Assembly (NCBI GenBank): GCA_049433545.1 | Contig: JBMTEY010000121.1 | Coordinates: 1 to 7,937, forward strand | Source: Ga0077527 sp049433545 | Lineage (GTDB): Bacteria; Pseudomonadota; Gammaproteobacteria; Burkholderiales; SG8-41 | Reading direction: 5' to 3' | Length of the DNA: 7,937 bases | Shown here: positions 1-5,692 of the stretch, piece by piece | How positions within the stretch are numbered: the first letter of the stretch is position 1 | Layout of the letters: every line of letters starts with the position of its first letter | Translations under genes and position numbers: made by a program | Notes under the pieces: generated by a model | The model's database searches: none | Told to the model about the DNA's origin: nothing | The model's input: the letters and a program-made list of their open reading frames with translations, nothing else

Positions 1-1037
1 ATGCGCTGACCAAGGCCGGCATTGCGGCTGAGAACTATCCCTTCTGCACCATCGAACCCAATGTCGGCATCGTCGAGGTGCCGGATCCGCGGCTGCACGT
101 GCTCGCAGCCATCGTCAAACCTGAAAAGGTGGTGCCGGCGGTGGTTGAGTTCGTCGATATCGCCGGCCTGGTCGCTGGCGCGTCCAAGGGTGAGGGTCTT
201 GGCAACCAGTTCCTCGCCAACATCCGGGAGACCGACGCCATCGCGCACGTGGTGCGCTGCTTCGAGGATGAAAACGTCGTGCACGTTGCCGGGAAAATCG
301 ATCCGCTGGACGACATTGAAACCATCAATACCGAACTGGCGCTGTCCGATCTGGCAGCGGTAGAGCGCCACCTCGCAAAATCGGCCAAGCTGGCCCGTGC
401 CGGCGGCGACAAGGAGGCCGCTCGGCTGGTCGCCGTGCTGGAGAAATGCCAGGCTGCGTTGAACGAGGCGAAGCCGGTGCGCGCGCTCGATTTCTACGCC
501 GAGGAACTCGAGTTGCTGAAGCCGTTGTGCCTGATCACCGCCAAGCCGACCATGTATGTCGCCAATGTGCGCGAGGGTGGCTTCAGCGACAATCCCCACC
601 TTGCGGCGGTGCAGGCGCTCGGCGCCCGTGAAAAGGCGCCGGTCGTCGCGGTATGTGCCGCGATCGAGGCCGAAATCGCCGACATGGATGATGCCGACAA
701 GGCGATATTCCTGCAGGACATGGGCATGCAGGAACCCGGATTGAACCGCGTCATCAGCGCGGGGTACACGCTGCTCGGGCTGCAGACCTACTTCACAGCC
801 GGGGTGAAGGAAGTCCGGGCGTGGACCATCCATCGCGGTGATACCGCGCCGCGTGCGGCTGCGGCGATTCACACCGACTTCGAGAAAGGCTTCATCCGCG
901 CCGAAGTCATCGCCTATGACGACTTTGTCGCAGGCAAGGGCGAGCAGGGCGCCAAGGAAGCCGGAAAGATGCGTCTGGAGGGCAAGGATTACGTCGTCAA
1001 GGATGGCGACGTAATGCATTTCCGCTTCAACGTCTGA
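1..1037 (+). CDS. ychF: YchF/OLA1-type ribosome-associated ATPase, 5'-truncated
   Basis: This is the C-terminal ~344 residues of the Obg-related P-loop ATPase YchF. The reading frame enters at base 3; bases 1-2 would complete an Asn codon of the NALTKAG stretch that follows the P-loop. About 20 N-terminal residues, including the Walker A motif, lie outside the window, judged against the usual ~363 residues. Visible family marks are the PFCTIEPN switch I region, the G3 motif DIAGL (Asp codon 156-158) followed by GASKGEGLGNQFL, and an ANVRE segment in place of a classical NKxD G4 motif. The altered G4 is the known reason this family prefers ATP over GTP. The C-terminal TGS domain is intact (TDFEKGFIRAE, GEQGAKEAGKMR, KDYVVKDGDVMHF). 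The family binds ribosomes and is linked to oxidative-stress responses and translation. It ends 100 bp before the next gene, behind a probable terminator. Identity is very secure. Confidence 0.97.
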   Translation, partial: ALTKAGIAAENYPFCTIEPNVGIVEVPDPRLHVLAAIVKPEKVVPAVVEFVDIAGLVAGASKGEGLGNQFLANIRETDAIAHVVRCFEDENVVHVAGKIDPLDDIETINTELALSDLAAVERHLAKSAKLARAGGDKEAARLVAVLEKCQAALNEAKPVRALDFYAEELELLKPLCLITAKPTMYVANVREGGFSDNPHLAAVQALGAREKAPVVAVCAAIEAEIADMDDADKAIFLQDMGMQEPGLNRVISAGYTLLGLQTYFTAGVKEVRAWTIHRGDTAPRAAAAIHTDFEKGFIRAEVIAYDDFVAGKGEQGAKEAGKMRLEGKDYVVKDGDVMHFRFNV

Positions 1038-1053
1038 AATTGTCGCGCCGGTG

Positions 1054-1082
1054 CCGCCCGCAGCCCGGGACGGGACTTTTTT
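1054..1082 (+). terminator. probable intrinsic terminator of ychF
   Basis: Seventeen bases after the ychF stop, CCG-CCCG (1054-1060) pairs with CGGG-A-CGG (1066-1073) around a 5-nt loop CAGCC. This gives 7 GC-only pairs with a single bulged A (1070). After GAC comes a run of six T (1077-1082). Stem, loop and T tract suit a Rho-independent terminator. The bulge and the 3-base gap before the T run are imperfections. Confidence 0.5.
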
Positions 1083-1105
1083 GCCGCCCCGATCGGGGCT
1101 ATACT
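1077..1105 (+). promoter_or_regulatory. candidate promoter of the ankyrin lipoprotein gene
   Basis: TATACT at 1100-1105 is a good sigma70-type -10 box (5 of 6 bases). The region 17 bp upstream (1077-1082) is only a T run, so the -35 is weak and coincides with the T tract of the ychF terminator. Predicted transcription would start near 1112, giving a leader of about 26 nt up to the ATG at 1138, with the ribosome-binding site inside it. The placement is sensible for a gene that follows a terminator. The weak -35 would fit a promoter needing an activator, but that is inference. Confidence 0.45.
1086..1099. promoter_or_regulatory. perfect 14-bp palindrome abutting the -10 box, possible operator
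   Basis: GCCCCGATCGGGGC is its own reverse complement over all 14 bases and ends directly before TATACT. It occupies the spacer between the -35 and -10 positions, a classical place for a repressor or a MerR-type activator to bind. I do not recognise the motif. It could equally form a hairpin in read-through RNA from ychF, though no T tract follows it. Confidence 0.4.
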
Positions 1106-1125
1106 CTTCGCGGTCGACAGTAGCG

Positions 1126-1131
1126 AGGAGG
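1126..1131 (+). promoter_or_regulatory. consensus Shine-Dalgarno deciding the ankyrin gene start
   Basis: AGGAGG lies 6 nt before the ATG at 1138. It fixes that codon as the start rather than an in-frame ATG-less extension or the GTG at 1051, which would overlap the terminator stem. Confidence 0.85.
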
Positions 1132-1137
1132 CAGATC

Positions 1138-1923
1138 ATGCGCAGAACTGAAGGATTACGCCTGTTCTTCATCACCCTTTCAGTGGCGCTGCTCGCCGGC
1201 TGCGGCGGCATGGGCGGCAGGCACGCCGCGGGCGATTCGGATGAACTGCTCAATGCGGTCGCGATCGACGATGTCGGTGCCGTAAGGGGCGCGGTAAGTC
1301 GTGGCCTCAGCCCGAACCAGCGCATCTCCGCGCCAGGCTATTCAGCGGGAGCGCCGCTGCTGGCGCTGGCGGCCCGTGCAGGATCGGTGCAGGTGGTGCG
1401 CTACCTCATTTCCGCGGGAGCCGATCTCAACGCCCGCACCCCGGTCAACGAAACACCCTTGATGCTTGCGGCCTATTTCCGCGAAGGCGACGGCGAGTCG
1501 TCGTCGGCGGACCGCCACGACGAAACCTTGCGCATCCTGGTGGAAGCCGGCGCCCAGATCGAAAACGTTCCACACAACTATACGCCGCTGGCCTACGCGG
1601 CCTACAACAACCGGCAGCGGGCTTTGCGTTACCTGATCGAGCGCGGCGCGCGGCTGGATGCCGACGCCGAGAATCGCGTTATCTACATCAATACGCCGCT
1701 GATGATGGCGGCCATCCAGGGGCATCGCGAAATCGTGCGCATGCTGCTGCGCGCCGGGGCCGATCCGCTGGTGCGGGTGCACCTGGGCAGCACCGCACGC
1801 GAATTCGCCCGCAAGTACCGCCATTCGCATGTCGAGCCGTTGCTGGCCTGCGCCGAAGCTCTGCCGCCGGGCATCAGATTCGCCCAGCGCTGCGAGGGCC
1901 CGAACGTCGCCGCCAGCCGCTGA
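1138..1923 (+). CDS. ankyrin-repeat lipoprotein
   Basis: The product has 261 residues. The N-terminus has Arg2, Arg3 and Arg8, a hydrophobic stretch (9-20) and a lipobox LAGC with Cys22, so signal peptidase II processing and lipidation are expected. The residue after Cys is Gly, not Asp, which favours sorting to the outer membrane by the general Lol rule. The mature part is mostly ankyrin repeats: a degenerate first repeat (about 36-60), then repeats near 72-101, 105-142, 148-176 and 185-213, and a half repeat 217-236. TPLMLAA/TPLAYAA/TPLMMAA and LLxAGADxL-type signatures are plain. The third repeat carries a hydrophilic Ser/Asp/Glu-rich insertion (about 115-127). Cys238 and Cys252 in the tail could form a disulfide. 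Ankyrin repeats bind proteins; no enzymatic domain is present, so the role is probably scaffold or inhibitor in the periplasm (inference). It is convergent with the transporter gene 17 bp away and has its own promoter. No specific family name is recognised. Confidence 0.88.
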   Translation: MRRTEGLRLFFITLSVALLAGCGGMGGRHAAGDSDELLNAVAIDDVGAVRGAVSRGLSPNQRISAPGYSAGAPLLALAARAGSVQVVRYLISAGADLNARTPVNETPLMLAAYFREGDGESSSADRHDETLRILVEAGAQIENVPHNYTPLAYAAYNNRQRALRYLIERGARLDADAENRVIYINTPLMMAAIQGHREIVRMLLRAGADPLVRVHLGSTAREFARKYRHSHVEPLLACAEALPPGIRFAQRCEGPNVAASR

Positions 1924-1940
1924 TACGCCGACGCCGCGGG

Positions 1941-1969
1941 TCAGCCTGCGGTAGCGGGTCTCAGGCTGA
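1941..1969. terminator. 8-bp hairpin at the convergent gene ends
   Basis: TCAGCCTG (1941-1948) and CAGGCTGA (1962-1969) are perfect inverted repeats around a 13-nt loop. The left arm includes the transporter stop codon, so the hairpin covers its last codons and lies 17 nt beyond the ankyrin stop on the other strand. A second, overlapping 6-bp dyad GCTGAT-G-ATCAGC spans 1965-1977. No T tract follows on either strand, so it may be an RNA 3'-end stabiliser or a chance result of coding sequence rather than a true terminator. Confidence 0.3.
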
Positions 1970-2852
1970 TGATCAGCACGCCGGCCAGCACCAGCGCCGC
2001 GCCGGCCAGCTGGGTCAGGGTCAGGGCCTCCCCAAGAAACGCCCAGGCGAACGCCATGGTCGCCAGTGGCCCGATGCAACCGACCAGCGATGCCTGGTTG
2101 GCGCCGACGCGTTTCAGGCCTTCGGCCATCAACCACAACGGCAGTACCGTGGAAAAAACAGCGAGCACGGCAACCAGTCCGTAAACCTCGTTGTCGACCC
2201 GCAAGGCCTGCAGCGGACGTATCGCCAGGAAATGCGCCAGTACGAATCCGGTGGCTATCAGCGAGGCGTATGCGGAAAAGCGCATCGAACCGAAGCGGTG
2301 CACCAGCCGGCTGCCTGCCACCAGGTAGGCTGCATAGGTGATTGCGCTGCCGAAAACCAGCGCTGCGCCCAGCACGGTCAGTCCGAGGTCATCGCCCACC
2401 CGCGCCTCGGCGCTGAATACCAGCGCGATGCCGGCGTATGACAGTGTCAGCGATATGAGCTGCATGCCGCGCAGCGGCAGTTTCAGGAAAACCGCAGACA
2501 TCAGCAGCACCAGAGTCGGATACAGATATAGGATCAGCCGGCCGAAACCCGCCGAAATGTATTGCAGCCCGGCGAGATCGAGGAAGCTGCCCAGGTAGTA
2601 GCCGAGAAAGCCGAGAACGGTGATCGCCATGACTTCGCGCCGGGTAATCGCGATTTCCGGACGTCCTGCCCACCATGCCATCAGCGCGAACAGCGGCGCC
2701 GCAAACAGCATGCGCAGCGCCAGCAGGGTAGTGGTGTCGACGCCGTACTGGTAGGCGGCCTTGACCAGTACCGGCTTGCCCGAGAAGGCCACCGCGCTGA
2801 CCAGGACGCAGACGATGCCGATTCGGGCGTTGCGGTGGTCCGCTTCAGACAC
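1941..2852 (-). CDS. EamA/DMT-superfamily transporter, 10 TM
   Basis: The product has 303 residues: two tandem EamA domains of five hydrophobic segments each, roughly 10-145 and 155-298, and almost no soluble part. Recognisable family features are the first helix with AFSGKP (22-27), the helix-4 stretch YISAGFGRLILYLYP (98-112), and the C-terminal GEALTLTQLAGAALVLAGV element typical of the drug/metabolite transporter superfamily. Members export or import small metabolites (amino acids, nucleobases, drugs). Substrate cannot be read from sequence. The start is GTG at 2850-2852, sharing its G with the TAG stop of the upstream ATPase gene (TAGTG on the minus strand). No separate Shine-Dalgarno is evident, so translation is probably coupled. 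It is the second gene of a two-gene operon and meets the ankyrin gene tail to tail. Confidence 0.93.
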   Translation of the reverse strand: MSEADHRNARIGIVCVLVSAVAFSGKPVLVKAAYQYGVDTTTLLALRMLFAAPLFALMAWWAGRPEIAITRREVMAITVLGFLGYYLGSFLDLAGLQYISAGFGRLILYLYPTLVLLMSAVFLKLPLRGMQLISLTLSYAGIALVFSAEARVGDDLGLTVLGAALVFGSAITYAAYLVAGSRLVHRFGSMRFSAYASLIATGFVLAHFLAIRPLQALRVDNEVYGLVAVLAVFSTVLPLWLMAEGLKRVGANQASLVGCIGPLATMAFAWAFLGEALTLTQLAGAALVLAGVLIISLRPATAG

Positions 2853-4357
2853 TAGCGCCGGCGCTTGCTGCCAAGTATCGAGCCCAGCACACCGCGAAAG
2901 ATTTCGCGGCCGACCTGGGAGCCGATGGCGCGGGCTGCGCTTTTGGCAGCCATCTCGACGACGCCCTCGCGGCGCCCGCCGCGCGGGCCGGTGGAACCCC
3001 CCAGCATTTCGCCGAGCGAGCCGAACATGCCGCCGGAACTTCCCTGCGGGGCAGCGGCGCCCGGCTTGTTTGCCGGCTCCTCGGGCACGCGCTGCGCCAG
3101 TTTTTCGTAGGCGGATTCACGGTCTTCAACCTTGTCGTAGACCCCTGCTACCAGCGAGGACCGGATCGTTGCTGCGCGTTCTTCGGGCGTGACCGGCCCG
3201 AGCCGGCTGCCCGGGGGCAGCACCAGCGCACGTTCGACAATCCCGGGACGGCCTTTTTCGTCGAGCAGCGACACCAGTGCCTCGCCGACGCCGAGCTCGG
3301 TGATCGCCGCCTCGACATCGAGCTTGGGGTTGGCGCGCAGCGTGGTCGCTGCGCTCTTGACGGCCTTCTGGTCGCGCGGCGTGAACGCGCGCAGCGCGTG
3401 CTGCACGCGGTTGCCGAGCTGTCCGAGCACGGTGTCCGGGATGTCCAGCGGATTCTGCGTGACGAAGTAGACGCCGACGCCCTTGGAGCGTATCAGCCGC
3501 ACCACCTGCTCGATTTTCTCGAGCAGCGCCTGCGGCGCATCGTTGAACAGCAGGTGTGCTTCGTCGAAGAAAAACACCAGCTTGGGCTTTTCCGGGTCGC
3601 CGACCTCTGGCAATTGCTCGAACAGTTCGGAAAGCATCCACAGTAGGAAGGTCGCGTAGAGCTTGGGTGAGTGCATCAGTTTGTCGGCGGCAAGGATGTT
3701 GATCACGCCGCGTCCATTCGCGTCGGTCTGCATCAAGTCGAGGATGTTGAGGGCGGGTTCCGCGAAGAATTTGTCGCCGCCCTGCTGCTCGATTTCCAGC
3801 AGGCCGCGCTGGATGGCACCGATCGACGCCGCGGAGATGTTGCCGTACTGGGTGGTGTAGTTCTTCGCGTTGTCGCCGGTGAACTGCAGCATGGCGCGCA
3901 GGTCCTTCAGGTCGAGCAGCAGCAGCCCGTTGTCGTCGGCGATCTTGAACACCAGCGTCAGCACGCCCTGCTGGGTGTCATTGAGGTTGAGCAGCCGCGC
4001 CAGCAGCAGCGGGCCCATCTCGGAGATCGTGGCGCGCACCGGATGACCCTGGCTGCCGAAGGCATCCCAGAACACCACCGGGCATGCTGCGTAGGTGAAT
4101 TCATCCACTCCCAGTTGTTTGATGCGTTCCTCGATTTTTGGCCTGGGTTCGCCCTTCTGCGACAGTCCCGCGAGGTCGCCCTTGACGTCGGCCATGAACA
4201 CCGGCACGCCGATTTTCGAGAAACCTTCGGCGATGCGCTGCAGGGTCACCGTCTTGCCGGTGCCGGTGGCTCCGGCAATCAGCCCGTGGCGGTTGGCGAG
4301 GCCCGGGAGCAGGTGGAGTTCGTGATCGGATTTGGCGACGAGCAGTGGTGCGGCCAT
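2852..4357 (-). CDS. yjgR: HerA-like P-loop ATPase, DUF853/YjgR family
   Basis: The product has 501 residues, the same size as E. coli YjgR as I recall it. Walker A is GATGTGKT (29-36), just after the ANRHGL segment, followed by VPVFMADVKGDL (51-62). Walker B is LVFFFDEAH (260-268, Asp265/Glu266). A sensor-like VYFVTQNPLDIPD and a LGNRVQHALRAFTPRDQ segment with possible arginine-finger residues follow. The C-terminal ~70 residues are a Gly/Pro-rich linker (about 431-463), a small-residue helix and a basic KRRR end. The family resembles the HerA/FtsK-type translocase fold, but its biological function is not settled. There is no nurA nuclease gene beside it, so assigning it to HerA-NurA end resection would be unsafe. 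The start is ATG at 4355-4357 without an obvious Shine-Dalgarno. It is divergent from yebC and overlaps the downstream transporter by one base. Confidence 0.93.
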   Translation of the reverse strand: MAAPLLVAKSDHELHLLPGLANRHGLIAGATGTGKTVTLQRIAEGFSKIGVPVFMADVKGDLAGLSQKGEPRPKIEERIKQLGVDEFTYAACPVVFWDAFGSQGHPVRATISEMGPLLLARLLNLNDTQQGVLTLVFKIADDNGLLLLDLKDLRAMLQFTGDNAKNYTTQYGNISAASIGAIQRGLLEIEQQGGDKFFAEPALNILDLMQTDANGRGVINILAADKLMHSPKLYATFLLWMLSELFEQLPEVGDPEKPKLVFFFDEAHLLFNDAPQALLEKIEQVVRLIRSKGVGVYFVTQNPLDIPDTVLGQLGNRVQHALRAFTPRDQKAVKSAATTLRANPKLDVEAAITELGVGEALVSLLDEKGRPGIVERALVLPPGSRLGPVTPEERAATIRSSLVAGVYDKVEDRESAYEKLAQRVPEEPANKPGAAAPQGSSGGMFGSLGEMLGGSTGPRGGRREGVVEMAAKSAARAIGSQVGREIFRGVLGSILGSKRRR

Positions 4358-4378
4358 GGCGGGTTCTAGAAATCGCTA

Positions 4379-4387
4379 TGATAAAAT
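4379..4387 (+). promoter_or_regulatory. candidate extended -10 promoter of the yebC-ruv operon
   Basis: TG-A-TAAAAT matches an extended -10 element (TGN followed by a 5-of-6 match to TATAAT) in an AT-rich island within GC-rich DNA. No -35 box is recognisable 16-18 bp upstream, where the herA-like coding start lies, which agrees with an extended -10 type. An alternative -10 in the same run is TATGAT at 4377-4382. The start would be near 4394, giving a leader of about 37 nt. Confidence 0.5.
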
Positions 4388-4412
4388 TTAGTCAATTCTA
4401 ACGGGTTATCAA
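4385..4412 (-). promoter_or_regulatory. candidate sigma70 promoter of the herA-like/transporter operon
   Basis: On the minus strand TTGATA (4412-4407; 5 of 6 to TTGACA) and TAAATT (4390-4385; 4 of 6 to TATAAT, with T1, A2 and T6 kept) are separated by 16 bp. Transcription would start near 4378, about 20 nt before the ATG. Its -10 box overlaps the -10 box of the divergent yebC promoter by 3 bp. Confidence 0.45.
4388..4401. repeat. TTAG-N6-CTAA dyad between divergent promoters
   Basis: TTAG (4388-4391) and CTAA (4398-4401) form an inverted repeat around a 6-bp centre. It sits at the predicted start site of the yebC promoter and inside the spacer of the opposite promoter, so a protein bound here could affect both. 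The arms are only 4 bp, so chance is possible. Confidence 0.3.
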
Positions 4413-4423
4413 AGCAGGGTATC

Positions 4424-4428
4424 GGGAG
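4424..4428 (+). promoter_or_regulatory. ribosome-binding site of yebC, short spacing
   Basis: GGGAG lies only 2 nt before the yebC ATG at 4431, tighter than usual. A second purine block, AGCAGGG (4413-4419), stands 11 nt upstream and may serve instead. The start codon itself is certain from the conserved MAGHSKW N-terminus. Confidence 0.5.
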
Positions 4429-4430
4429 TT

Positions 4431-5162
4431 ATGGCCGGACATTCCAAGTGGGCGAACATCCAGCACCGCAAAGGCCGGCAGGATGCCAAGCGCGGCAAGA
4501 TTTTCACCCGCCTGATCAAGGAGATCACTGTCGCGGCGCGAATGGGCGGCGGCGATCCCGGCAGCAACCCGCGGCTGCGGCTGGCGATGGACAAGGCCTA
4601 CGACAACAACATGCCGAAGGACAACGTCGAGCGCGCGATCAAGCGCGGCACCGGCGACCTCGAGGGCGTGAACTACGAGGAAATCCGTTATGAAGGTTAC
4701 GGCATAGCTGGCGCCGCGGTGATGGTCGACTGCATGACCGACAACCGCACCCGCACCGTGGCCGACGTGCGCCACGCATTCACCAAGCACGGCGGCAACC
4801 TCGGTACCGACGGTTCGGTTGCTTTCCTGTTCAGGCATTGCGGGCAGATGGTGTTTGCGCCCGGCACCGACGAGGACAAGCTGATGGAAGCCGCCATCGA
4901 GGCCGGCGCCGAGGATGTCGAAACGCACGAGGACGGCAGCATCGAGGTCATTACCGGTCCCGCGGAATTTTCCGCGGTGCGCGCGGCGCTGGAGAAAGCC
5001 GGGTTCAAGCCTGAACTGGCCGAAGTGACCATGAAGCCGACCACCGAAAATGCGTTGACCGGCGATGACGCCGCCCGCATGCAGAAGCTGCTGGATGCGC
5101 TCGAGGCCGTTGACGACGTGCAGGAGGTCTACACCACCGCGGTCCTCGACGAGGCCGCTTGA
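4431..5162 (+). CDS. yebC: YebC/PmpR/TACO1-family protein
   Basis: The product has 243 residues, normal for the family. It opens with the invariant MAGHSKWANIQHRKGRQDAKRGKIF and continues with FTRLIKEITVAAR, the NNMPKDNVERAIKRGTG block (about 60-75), YEGYGIAGAAVMVDC, TDNRTRTVADVRHAF and the GGNLGTDGSVAFLF motif. These make up the three-domain TACO1 fold. The family was long annotated as transcriptional regulators (PmpR). More recent work describes members as ribosome-associated translation factors that help with polyproline or stalled synthesis, like mitochondrial TACO1. Which applies here cannot be told. It is the first gene of the ruv operon, and its TGA stop overlaps the TTG start of ruvC (TTGA). 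An 8-bp inverted repeat lies near its 3' end. Confidence 0.97.
   Translation: MAGHSKWANIQHRKGRQDAKRGKIFTRLIKEITVAARMGGGDPGSNPRLRLAMDKAYDNNMPKDNVERAIKRGTGDLEGVNYEEIRYEGYGIAGAAVMVDCMTDNRTRTVADVRHAFTKHGGNLGTDGSVAFLFRHCGQMVFAPGTDEDKLMEAAIEAGAEDVETHEDGSIEVITGPAEFSAVRAALEKAGFKPELAEVTMKPTTENALTGDDAARMQKLLDALEAVDDVQEVYTTAVLDEAA
4960..4977. repeat. 8-bp perfect inverted repeat within yebC
   Basis: CCGCGGAA-TT-TTCCGCGG gives two 8-bp arms (a 7-bp stem with ATTT loop if folded as RNA), each containing the CCGCGG palindrome. It encodes PAEFSA of YebC. No T tract or gene boundary is nearby, so it is noted as a structure without assigned function. Confidence 0.4.
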
Positions 5163-5692
5163 GCGCAGTCTCCACGCTGCGCATTCTCGGCATCGATCCC
5201 GGACTCCGGGTCACCGGTTTCGGCGTCATCGAGCAGTCCGGTCAGCACCTGGCGTACATCACCAGCGGCTGCGTGCGCAGCGGCGAGGGCGAACTGCCCG
5301 AACGTATCAAGGTATTGCTTGAAGGATTGCAGATGGTGATCGCCGAACACCGTCCTCAATGTGTGGCCATCGAGCAGGTCTTTGTCAACGTCAATCCAAA
5401 ATCCACTTTGCTGCTGGGCCAGGCCCGCGGTGCAGCGATCTGCGCGGCGGTCGGCAGCGCGCTGCCGGTCGCGGAGTACACCGCGCTGCAGGTGAAGCAG
5501 GCGGTGGTCGGCGCCGGCAAGGCGAGCAAGGAGCAGGTGCAGGCCATGGTGCGGCGGTTGCTGCAACTGCCCGGCGACCCCAGTCCCGATGCCGCCGATG
5601 CGCTGGCCTGTGCGATCTGCCATGCCCACGGCGGCCAAGGGTACGGTGGTGTCGGCCTCGGTCGCCGCCGCCGCGGGGGCCGGTTGCAATGA
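5159..5692 (+). CDS. ruvC: RuvC Holliday-junction endonuclease
   Basis: The product has 177 residues (E. coli 173). RuvC is a dimeric RNase H-fold nuclease that cuts four-way junctions symmetrically after RuvAB branch migration. All four metal-binding acidic residues are present: Asp13 in LGIDPG, Glu72 in VAIEQVF, and Asp144 and Asp147 in SPDAADALA, offset by 6 from E. coli D7/E66/D138/D141. The start must be TTG at 5159-5161: the frame has a TGA stop at 5111 and no ATG or GTG between it and the first catalytic Asp. This TTG overlaps the yebC TGA by 4 nt, with a GAGG 4 nt upstream as a weak ribosome-binding site. The last ~20 residues are Gly/Arg-rich (GGVGLGRRRRGGRLQ), a basic tail possibly touching DNA. 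The stop overlaps the next start (ATGA). Confidence 0.97.
   Translation: MSAVSTLRILGIDPGLRVTGFGVIEQSGQHLAYITSGCVRSGEGELPERIKVLLEGLQMVIAEHRPQCVAIEQVFVNVNPKSTLLLGQARGAAICAAVGSALPVAEYTALQVKQAVVGAGKASKEQVQAMVRRLLQLPGDPSPDAADALACAICHAHGGQGYGGVGLGRRRRGGRLQ

Noticed and set aside
1980..2010. 10-bp direct repeat GCCGGCCAGC at 1980-1989 and 2001-2010
   Set aside because: It encodes the repeated LAG of the transporter's last helix and reflects biased codons in a hydrophobic segment.
1342..2136. 264-codon open frame on the minus strand across the ankyrin gene and the transporter end
   Set aside because: It is antisense to two well-supported genes, has the Arg/Gly/His-rich composition of a high-GC shadow frame, and shows no recognisable domain.
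2852..4357. HerA-NurA end-resection or a HerA-based anti-phage defence system
   Set aside because: The neighbour is a transporter, no NurA or SIR2/DUF4297 partner is visible, and the protein matches the housekeeping DUF853/YjgR type.
3671..4369. 232-codon plus-strand open frame opposite the herA-like gene
   Set aside because: It runs antisense to a gene with clear Walker motifs; its His/Gln/Val-rich composition is typical of a shadow of GC-rich coding DNA.
4398..4928. 176-codon minus-strand open frame opposite yebC
   Set aside because: It is a shadow of the highly conserved yebC frame; it is Val/His/Gly-rich without motifs.
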